A DNA stretch of 64,000 nt from assembly GCA_018266835.1 (NCBI GenBank), contig JAFDZP010000001.1, forward strand, positions 363,667-427,666. Reading direction: 5' to 3'. This document shows positions 53,992-61,158 of this stretch, one piece after another. A model generated the notes under the pieces. It was not told where the DNA came from, searched no databases, and saw nothing but the letters and a program-made list of their open reading frames with translations. This stretch comes from Bacteroidota bacterium. Its GTDB lineage: Bacteria > Bacteroidota > Ignavibacteria > Tepidaquicellales > Tepidaquicellaceae. The position numbers were made by a program, and so were the translations under genes. Each line of letters opens with the position of its first letter. Position 1 is the stretch's first letter.

Positions 53992-54381
53992 ATGATTAAA
54001 AGGATTACCATATTATTCGTTGCAATGTTTTTTATTTTTAGCGCTTTAGGGGTAGCTAATACTAAAATACATTCCAAATTCTCAAACGGTAAGGGTTCCG
54101 GTGCAGGTCTGTACGCAGACGATTATAAACTGTATCAGAATTACCCAAATCCTTTCAACCCATCTACAGTAATCGGTTTTAAGTTGAATCAAAGCGGTTA
54201 TGTTTCTTTAAAAGTTTATAACTTAGTAGGAAATGTAGTGGCAACTTTAATCGGAGAGTATAAACAAGAGGGCAATTATGAAGTGACTTTTGATGCTTCA
54301 AACCTCACGGCAGGTGTTTATCTCTACAAATTACAAATTAATGATTTTAGTTCAGTCAAGCGTATGACGCTGATTAAATAA
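53992..54381 (+). CDS. Minimal T9SS sorting-domain protein
   Basis: 129-residue protein made of a signal peptide (about 1-24), a linker of less than 20 residues (KIHSKFSNGKGSGAG), and an apparently complete T9SS type A sorting domain (about 41-129: DYKLYQNYPNPFNPSTVI, then VSLKVYNLVGNVVATL, and LTAGVYLYKLQ, end KRMTLIK). There is no cargo domain. The frame is intact, with an ATG start and no sign of an upstream partner in the 245-bp gap. It could be a standalone adaptor or a remnant of a longer cargo gene. Another T9SS gene follows 47 bp downstream. Confidence 0.82.
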   Translation: MIKRITILFVAMFFIFSALGVANTKIHSKFSNGKGSGAGLYADDYKLYQNYPNPFNPSTVIGFKLNQSGYVSLKVYNLVGNVVATLIGEYKQEGNYEVTFDASNLTAGVYLYKLQINDFSSVKRMTLIK

Positions 54382-54428
54382 AATCAGGATTTAGTAATTT
54401 CCTCTTTTTAAAAAACAAAACGACATTA

Positions 54429-55340
54429 ATGATTACAAAATTAACTTATGCATTAGCGGCATTTGCATGCTTATTTTATACTACCTCATTATTCTCTCAA
54501 CCTCTCGAGTACGATACTTTTGATAAAAAGGCTCTTCCTAACTGGACCTGGGGCGGTCTGGAAATGAAATACTCACACGAAACAGATAATGCAGAAAACG
54601 GTTACGCAGAACTTATTTACAGCACTCCTTTAAAAGCAAACAACTACATTGGAAAAATTACAAAATACTCCCCTATTCTTCTTGTATCAGGTAATTTTTT
54701 AAATGTAATGCTACAAGGTGTTAAAAATGATGTTACTGTGAAAATCGAAGTGCTTTACGATGTTGATAACAACAACAAATACAACGATGACCAGGATATT
54801 ATGCTTCAGTCAAAACCGTTTTCTTTAAACTATGAAGGCTGGAAAGAAGTAAAAATTAAACTTGATGAAGATAACTTTAAATTGATTTCGAATTACAAAG
54901 ATGATTTCACAGTTACTGAAGAAGATGCTCTTGGTATTCAGATTGAGTTTGAAACAGGTCCAAATTATAAAGAAGGAAAGTTTGAATCAGGCATAGCAGT
55001 TATTTCAGAAATTCCTAATAAGGAAAATCTTTCTTCGATGCCGAAATTCGAGAAACAGGATACAAGCAAAGAAAGAGAATCTTACTATAAAGCAAAAAAT
55101 TTCCCGAATCCTTTCAATCCTACAACAACAATTTCATTTACTTTACCGGAAGCAACAAACGTTGAGCTGACAGTTTATGACAGACTCGGAAGAGAAGTCG
55201 TAAGATTACTCGATACCAGTTTAGGCGCAGGAACTCATACAGCAGAATTCAATGCAAAGGATTATCCAAGCGGAATTTATTTCTACAGAATAAAAACAAC
55301 TGAAAGAACTGAAGTAAGAAAAATGATTTTATCAAAATAA
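54429..55340 (+). CDS. T9SS-secreted protein with an unidentified N-terminal domain
   Basis: 303-residue exported protein: signal peptide ending ...SLFSQ (about residue 23), then a ~180-residue domain of mixed strands with an acidic segment DVDNNNKYNDDQDI that could bind calcium. LSLNYEGWKEVKIKL and GIQIEFETGPNY suggest a jellyroll-type carbohydrate-binding fold, but this is inference. The C-terminal ~80 residues are a T9SS type A domain (KNFPNPFNPTTTISFTLP; end RKMILSK). Starts 47 bp after the minimal sorting-domain gene and ends with a terminator. Confidence 0.78.
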   Translation: MITKLTYALAAFACLFYTTSLFSQPLEYDTFDKKALPNWTWGGLEMKYSHETDNAENGYAELIYSTPLKANNYIGKITKYSPILLVSGNFLNVMLQGVKNDVTVKIEVLYDVDNNNKYNDDQDIMLQSKPFSLNYEGWKEVKIKLDEDNFKLISNYKDDFTVTEEDALGIQIEFETGPNYKEGKFESGIAVISEIPNKENLSSMPKFEKQDTSKERESYYKAKNFPNPFNPTTTISFTLPEATNVELTVYDRLGREVVRLLDTSLGAGTHTAEFNAKDYPSGIYFYRIKTTERTEVRKMILSK

Positions 55341-55369
55341 GTTTATAAATTTTCTTTTGTGTAAAAACA

Positions 55370-55410
55370 GGAAAGCCCGTTATGAATTATTCGTAAAGGG
55401 CTTTTTTGTT
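55370..55410 (+). terminator. Intrinsic terminator, convergent side of the 54429 gene
   Basis: AAAGCCC (55372-55378) pairs with GGGCTTT (55398-55404) with additional inner pairing, followed by T residues. Confidence 0.72.
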
Positions 55411-55443
55411 AATAGAATATATATTTGTTTTTTACAAAGCAAA

Positions 55444-57444
55444 TTATTTTATCAGCATCATTCTTTTAGTCTCTTTAAATTCCCCTGCCTCAATTTTATA
55501 AAAATAAATTCCGCTAGCAAGATTCGATGCATCGAAATGAACTGAGTAACTTCCGGCATTCTGCATTTCATTCACTAATCTTGCAACTTCCTTCCCGCTG
55601 ACATTAAAAATTTTAAGGCTAACAAATGAGTTAATTCTTAATTGATAATTAATATTTGTAGAAGGATTAAACGGATTAGGGTAGTTCTGCGATAAAGAAA
55701 ATTTATCAGGAATTTCTGAAGCGGTTTGTTGAACTCCCACTAATCCAAGCGGCAATCTGAAAATATTTTTTTCCGTTGTTCCCGCAAATGCAAAATTATC
55801 GCTGAGTGCAAGTGAATGAATTGTTGATTGCTCCATACCGGCATTCATTAAAGTCCATGTGCTGCCATTATCTGAAGAGACATAGAAGTTATTGTCCCCT
55901 TCCGAGCCGGCAAAAATAAACTGCCCTCTTACAGCAAGTGAATTTATCGTTCTGTTATTTAATGAAGTCTGTACCCAGCTTGTGCCGTTATTTGATGAGT
56001 AATAAACTCCAAAGTTTAATGTACCGGCAAAAATAGAACTGCCGTTCACAACTATGGATTTAACTGTTTTATCATTCAGTGAAGTCTGATTCCATGTTAC
56101 ACCGTTATCAGGTGAAATATAAACTCCGTTATTTTCTGTTCCGGCATAAACATTAGAGCCTTGTCCGGTCAGCGATGTTACAACTCCTCCATTAAAGGAA
56201 GTTTGTATCCACGGATTTCCTGTAAGATTACCTCTCCAGATTCCGTGATATCCTGCAAAAGCATAATTATCATTAACGGCAACGTACCTGGCTTGCGCAA
56301 TCACTCCCGTCTGCAGCCAGCTAGTACCGTTATTTGATGATATGAATATTCCGTTATATGCGCCTGCATAAACTCTTGTTGAGTTAGATGCAAGTGAGTA
56401 AGCTGCAGGTCCGATGGTTTGATTCCATGTTGCTCCGTTATCAGAAGAAACATAAACTCCGGTTCCTCCTTTAGAGGCAAATACTAAATTATTTTTTGTT
56501 GTTATTGCGTTAATGGAATTAAAGCTAAGATTACTTTGGCTCCAGCTTGCGCCATTATCAGTTGATATCAAAGCGCCGCTGAATGTTCCGGTAATAAGTG
56601 TTCCTATTGATGAAGTAAGTGAGTATACAAAATCCGAAACAAGTGAAGTTTGCAGCCATGAGGCTCCGTTATTGGTTGAGTATTTCAGTCCCCCGTTATA
56701 AAGTCCTGCAAAAATTTTATTACCGCTTATTAAAAGTGTCTGAACACTTTCGCTGTTCATTGCAGTTTGATTCCAGGATAATCCGTTATCCGTGGATAAA
56801 TAGACTCCTTCGAAATTTGTACCCGCAAAAATATTATTGCCTGAAACAGCAATTGCATTCACATCAAGATTATTCATCAGAGATGTCTGAGTAAATGTAT
56901 TCCCGTTATCGGTGGAAACCATTACACCTCCGAATCGCACTCCTGCAAATACAGTATTACCGGAAACTGCTAAGGTGAATATAATATCCGGAGTAAAGTT
57001 TACAAGCGTAGACTGAGTCCACGTCTCCCCATTATCAGTTGATTTGTAGATCTCACCTGTGTTGGAGCCCGCAAAAATTGCACTAGATGTTTTTGCAAAT
57101 GCATTAATGATACGGTCATTAATAGAAGTCTGGCTCCAGGTTATTCCCAGATCAGATGACTTGAAAATACCGGCGGGAGGATTTTCTCTTGTGCCTGCAA
57201 AAATTGTATTGTTGTTTAATAAGACGGAACCGGTTTCATGTGTGAAAGAAGTCGTTCGCCATGAAGTTCCGTTATCGGTAGAGATTGAGACTCCCCATGA
57301 AGCAGCAGCTATATTGCTGCCTTCAGAGTGTAAAGAATTGACTGTACCGGGATTTGTTACTATTGGTGTTTGAACCCATTGTGCAGTTACTACTATCGGG
57401 TATATCAGGGACGCTAAAAGGAAAAACAAGAAATGTTTTTTCAT
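55444..57444 (-). CDS. T9SS-secreted Asp-box/BNR repeat propeller protein
   Basis: 666-residue exported protein. The signal peptide ends at ...VTA, and about 14 short repeats with the pattern STDNG-x-x-W or SSDNG-x-x-W and IFAGT (roughly 40 residues each, residues 30-560) follow, as in sialidase/Ycf48-like propellers. A short linker leads to the T9SS type A domain (QNYPNPFNPSTNI; end KRMMLIK). Domain architecture is similar to the 18.6-28 kb array but the sequence is not close. Ligand unknown. Confidence 0.85.
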   Translation of the reverse strand: MKKHFLFFLLASLIYPIVVTAQWVQTPIVTNPGTVNSLHSEGSNIAAASWGVSISTDNGTSWRTTSFTHETGSVLLNNNTIFAGTRENPPAGIFKSSDLGITWSQTSINDRIINAFAKTSSAIFAGSNTGEIYKSTDNGETWTQSTLVNFTPDIIFTLAVSGNTVFAGVRFGGVMVSTDNGNTFTQTSLMNNLDVNAIAVSGNNIFAGTNFEGVYLSTDNGLSWNQTAMNSESVQTLLISGNKIFAGLYNGGLKYSTNNGASWLQTSLVSDFVYSLTSSIGTLITGTFSGALISTDNGASWSQSNLSFNSINAITTKNNLVFASKGGTGVYVSSDNGATWNQTIGPAAYSLASNSTRVYAGAYNGIFISSNNGTSWLQTGVIAQARYVAVNDNYAFAGYHGIWRGNLTGNPWIQTSFNGGVVTSLTGQGSNVYAGTENNGVYISPDNGVTWNQTSLNDKTVKSIVVNGSSIFAGTLNFGVYYSSNNGTSWVQTSLNNRTINSLAVRGQFIFAGSEGDNNFYVSSDNGSTWTLMNAGMEQSTIHSLALSDNFAFAGTTEKNIFRLPLGLVGVQQTASEIPDKFSLSQNYPNPFNPSTNINYQLRINSFVSLKIFNVSGKEVARLVNEMQNAGSYSVHFDASNLASGIYFYKIEAGEFKETKRMMLIK

Positions 57445-57540
57445 TAGCAGAGTTTGTTTAAACTAATATATGAAATGTAAATTTAATTTGAAAGTGAGGT
57501 AGCTCATTTTCTGTAAATAAATCACCTGGAAGTAAGTAAT

Positions 57541-57577
57541 AAAAAAGCTCATCCCGGTTTCCCAAGATGAGCTTTGA
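57541..57577 (-). terminator. Intrinsic terminator (copy A) after the 57631 gene
   Basis: AAAGCTCATC pairs with GATGAGCTTT; on the minus strand a T run follows. Nearly identical to 61081-61117, sharing the 27 bases upstream of the loop. Confidence 0.8.
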
Positions 57578-57587
57578 AAAAAAATCT

Positions 57588-57615
57588 CGTTATGAAGCTC
57601 CGGCTTCGTAACGGA
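57588..57615. repeat. Short palindrome CGTTATGAAGC/GCTTCGTAACG
   Basis: An 11-bp stem with a 4-base loop between the terminator and the stop of the large secreted protein gene; REP-like, purpose unknown. Confidence 0.6.
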
Positions 57616-57630
57616 AATGTATATTGAATA

Positions 57631-60600
57631 CTATTTAATAAGCATCATTCTCTTTGTATCTCTGAAATCAGCTGCTTCGATTCTGTAGAAGTAAACACCT
57701 GAAGCAAAGCTTGATGCGTTGAAATTTACTGAATGATATCCTGCAGTTGTCATTTCATTTACAAGATTTGCAACTTCCCTGCCCGTTACATCAAATACTT
57801 TAATCGAAACGAATGATTGTTTCGGTACTGCAAAGTTTATCTTTGTTGTCGGGTTGAAAGGATTCGGATAATTTTGTGATAGTGAGAATTGGTCAGGAAT
57901 CATAGAAGCTTCATTTCCTGTGCTTACAATTAACTGATCAACATAATCAAGTGCCATTTTTAAATATCTGGCTACAGGTGAAGATGTAGGTCCGTCAACT
58001 GCATTTCTCATTGATTCTACGTCTAAACCAATTGTAACTGTATTATAATTTGTTGCCTGTCTTCCGATAGAGTTTACAGAGTCAAGATTGCTTTGTAATC
58101 TGAATCCTGTTAAGAATATATTTGAGTTTGTGCTTGAACGTCTCAGTACATCCGGCCATGGTCCGGCGCAGCTGTCTCTTTGACCAACTAAAGCATTAAT
58201 TCCTTTTAACCCGACTAAGCCGGCACCTGTTGCAGGTCTGTCGGCAATAAATACAAATCCAAGGTATTGTCTTGCAAGTGTTGTATCCAGGTTAGTTGAA
58301 CCGGTTCTGTCTAAATTATATCCAACGTCTTCTGACCAGATAATGAATTTAGATTTTGTAGGTACTGTTGCCCCCCCGGCATTTAAATATGCTTTTACTG
58401 AGTCTCTTTGAACCGGTGAAATACAACTTGTACCTTCACCAAGCCAGATAACCTTTTTATATCCTCTTAAGGAAATCATGTTCGTAGATGTATTCGTTCC
58501 TCTGTTGAAGAGGTCGAATGTAAGTCCAAGATTTGAAAGATTTGTTGTAATTGAGTCTCTGCTTGTTCTGCAGTTAGCAACTGTTGAGTCGTATGCAACA
58601 AGTATATCACCTTTTGCCTGTCTCTTCAGAGTTAATGCAAAAGTTTGAGTTGATGCTAATGAGTCTGTTGCGCTTCTGTATGCATAAACTCTCCATTGAC
58701 CTACTACTGAGTCGCCGGGATTTAATCCTGTGCCTGCCAGCATACCGTCAAGCTGGCTGTTGACTATTGAAATAGATGAATCGAATCCTGTATTTCCTGA
58801 TTGAATGTAGAAAATAGGAGGACCTGCAAATGTAGGTGCATCAAATTGCCATTTATATCTTGTACCTGAACCTGAACGGGTCCAGTTGATATTTATTGAG
58901 CTGTTGTTAAATACAGATGTTGTAATAGTTGTACCGTTTGCAGGTGTTACTAAGCTGAACGGTGTTAAAGCAGGAACGCCTCTTCTGAAAGTAATAGCTC
59001 TTGGTCCGTTTGTTGATTTCATAGAGTCAACTCCCGGTGCTCCCGGTGCTTTGAAAGCCCAGACATCCCACTGTCCCACTGCTGAGTCAGTTGCGGTTCC
59101 GTTATTTGTAAATCCATTTGCAGCTAAAATATCATCAAGTGCACCCAATGTTGTAGTGATTGAATTTGAGCCTGCAGGAATTGTTAATCTTCTTGTCGGA
59201 AGAGTTGGTGTCCCGAAGATAAATTTATAGTTTGCTGTAATCGTTGATGTATCCCATGTAATTGTTACAGGTGTTGTTGAACCCGGGAAAGTAACGATTC
59301 TTGAAGATGCTGCCGGTGTTTGAATATTGAATGGATTTAATCCGTTCAACTGGATTGTTACTGAACCTACCCATGTCTGAAATAATGTTGATGCGCTTCC
59401 TGTTTTATCATCCATCCAGGCTGCATAAACTTTTCCGTTTCCTGATGTACAACCAATGTAATCACCCATTGTGTTTACGCCCGGTAATAACTTTGGTTTG
59501 AAGTTGTGGTCTGCAATTTTTTGATCAGTCCATGTTGTACCGCCGTCAAGTGAGCGTGAAATGTATACTGTACATGAGTCACCTGAAGATGGGAAATCTC
59601 TGTTGTCATAATAAATAACATTTAAACCACCGGCTTCATCAACTCTTACGCAAGGGAAATACTGAACTTTTCCATTGTTAAGAGCATCCTGATTAACTCT
59701 GATACCTGTTGACCAGGTAGCACCGCCGTCAGATGATCTGTTTAAAATAATATCTGCATCAGTTCCTGCAGGTGCTAAGTTAATTTGTGATGTTACTACA
59801 TAGATCCAGCCGTTTCTTGCGCCGCCTGTTTTATCACAGTCAACTCTTGGGAAACCGTTTGTTCTGATACCCCATCCGTTGAATGAAGATGAACGTGAAC
59901 CGTTTGCATCAAATGCGTTTTCAGTTGTTGTGAAGTTTAAACCGCCGTTAGTTGATTTTGCAAATCCGACGAAATCTTCTGTAAATGGTGAAGAAGATAC
60001 GCCTGCAGTCCATACAACATAAACCTGGCCGGCAGGACCTGTAACAACATCATGTCCCTGAGCGTTGTGGCCGGTTGGTGTTGCATTTAAAACTATTGGT
60101 GTTGACCAGCTTACGCCGCCATCTGTTGTTCTTGAAAATCTTCCGTTACCGGGAGTTGTTCCGAAACTTGTCCATGCCATGTATGTATTGCCATAGAAAG
60201 GACTTGCTGCAGAGTTATCTGTGTTTGCTAAATTCTTATCGCAGTTAGCATCTAAAACTACATCAAAGGTTGAAGACCATGTAACACCTTTGTTTGTTGA
60301 ATAATTTGCACCCATACCTTTCAAACCGCCAAAGTTTGTGGTTGATGTTAAGTGTGTGAAAAGGAATCTTCCGTTCTTATCAATTGCAGGACCGGGATCT
60401 CCTCTTTGGTCTGCCTGGCTTGGTGCTCCGAGTGTATCAGAGCCATACCAGTTCAAGCCGCCGTTTGTCGAAACATAGGTACCGGCGTTAATAGAAGCAC
60501 CGCCAACTATATTTTGAGAAGCAACGTAAAGAATGTTTTGATTGTTTGGGTCCCTTGTCATGTAAATTTCACATTGCTGATTAAGCGAAGGGTAAACTCT

Positions 60601-60828
60601 GATGCTCGGATTGATAACCAGCATCTCTCTTGGTGTGTAAACAACTCTTGAATCTGTCAGCGGAGCGATAACTCCGATGTCGGTCGCAACGGGGAGCTGT
60701 GCGCCATTTTTTTGTGCTGCTATCATTTGCGGATTAAAAGACCATCTCGGGCTTTCATCCGTCTTCTGGCCTGTGAAATACACAAAGCCAATGATAACTA
60801 GTGAAAAAAGTAATAGTAACCTTTTCAC
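57631..60828 (-). CDS. T9SS-secreted multidomain protein with sialidase-like repeats and tandem SusE-like modules
   Basis: 1065-residue exported protein. Start is GTG at 60828 with an excellent AAGGAG at the right spacing. Signal peptide (about 1-20). Residues ~80-490 hold Asp-box repeats (SSDGGATW, SRSLDGGTTW, AKSTNGGLNF) as in sialidase-type propellers. Two ~115-residue modules (about 497-615 and 620-735) follow, with TPVTITWDTS and SAVGQWDVWAFKAP phrases like SusE-type domains. A Rossmann/flavodoxin-like region (about 745-970; DILVAYDST, KKVIWLGEG, KFIIWSEDVG) precedes the T9SS domain (end KRMMLIK). The first SusE-like module is shared with the next gene. Function unknown; likely surface glycan binding. 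Confidence 0.82.
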   Translation of the reverse strand: MKRLLLLFSLVIIGFVYFTGQKTDESPRWSFNPQMIAAQKNGAQLPVATDIGVIAPLTDSRVVYTPREMLVINPSIRVYPSLNQQCEIYMTRDPNNQNILYVASQNIVGGASINAGTYVSTNGGLNWYGSDTLGAPSQADQRGDPGPAIDKNGRFLFTHLTSTTNFGGLKGMGANYSTNKGVTWSSTFDVVLDANCDKNLANTDNSAASPFYGNTYMAWTSFGTTPGNGRFSRTTDGGVSWSTPIVLNATPTGHNAQGHDVVTGPAGQVYVVWTAGVSSSPFTEDFVGFAKSTNGGLNFTTTENAFDANGSRSSSFNGWGIRTNGFPRVDCDKTGGARNGWIYVVTSQINLAPAGTDADIILNRSSDGGATWSTGIRVNQDALNNGKVQYFPCVRVDEAGGLNVIYYDNRDFPSSGDSCTVYISRSLDGGTTWTDQKIADHNFKPKLLPGVNTMGDYIGCTSGNGKVYAAWMDDKTGSASTLFQTWVGSVTIQLNGLNPFNIQTPAASSRIVTFPGSTTPVTITWDTSTITANYKFIFGTPTLPTRRLTIPAGSNSITTTLGALDDILAANGFTNNGTATDSAVGQWDVWAFKAPGAPGVDSMKSTNGPRAITFRRGVPALTPFSLVTPANGTTITTSVFNNSSININWTRSGSGTRYKWQFDAPTFAGPPIFYIQSGNTGFDSSISIVNSQLDGMLAGTGLNPGDSVVGQWRVYAYRSATDSLASTQTFALTLKRQAKGDILVAYDSTVANCRTSRDSITTNLSNLGLTFDLFNRGTNTSTNMISLRGYKKVIWLGEGTSCISPVQRDSVKAYLNAGGATVPTKSKFIIWSEDVGYNLDRTGSTNLDTTLARQYLGFVFIADRPATGAGLVGLKGINALVGQRDSCAGPWPDVLRRSSTNSNIFLTGFRLQSNLDSVNSIGRQATNYNTVTIGLDVESMRNAVDGPTSSPVARYLKMALDYVDQLIVSTGNEASMIPDQFSLSQNYPNPFNPTTKINFAVPKQSFVSIKVFDVTGREVANLVNEMTTAGYHSVNFNASSFASGVYFYRIEAADFRDTKRMMLIK

Positions 60829-61152
60829 GGTTTTCTCCTTAGGTTTAGTTTAATGATTATATTACAAACTTATATAATACTTTTTAATTGGGGTACAGTT
60901 TACTCGTACAAATTAAAATTCTAACTGAGTCAAAAAAATAAATCTAATAAATAGCTCAATCATGTAGAGTTTAAGGACGGGACGGAAATAGAATATTAAA
61001 AACTACTTTTACATAATTTTATCACATGAAAAAATATAAAACTTGTAAATAATAGTAAAGCTAAAATGATTGGACTTAATAAAAAAGCTCATCCCGGTTT
61101 CCCTGGATGAGCTTTAATTTTTTACTTAATACTATCTACTTACTACTTTATA
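60829..61152. other. 324-bp intergenic region with copy B terminator and period-7 array
   Basis: No gene is visible from 60829 to 61080. The right part holds the terminator at 61081-61117 and, from 61124, an ACT/AGT-phased period-7 run that reaches into the stop codon of the next gene. Confidence 0.5.
61081..61117 (-). terminator. Intrinsic terminator (copy B) after the subtilase gene
   Basis: AAAGCTCATC pairs with GATGAGCTTT; the minus-strand tail is T-rich. Copy of 57541-57577 with two changes in the loop. Confidence 0.78.
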
Positions 61153-61158
61153 CTATTT
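61124..61158. repeat. Period-7 array overlapping the subtilase stop codon
   Basis: Five consecutive 7-mers begin with ACT (ACTTAAT, ACTATCT, ACTTACT, ACTTTAT, ACTATTT), i.e. AGT-phased units on the minus strand. The last unit covers the TAG stop at 61153-61155. Confidence 0.7.

Noticed and set aside
53992..54381. Minimal T9SS protein as the frameshifted 3' part of a larger gene
   Set aside because: It has its own signal peptide right before the sorting domain, and no upstream coding sequence is seen in the 245-bp gap.
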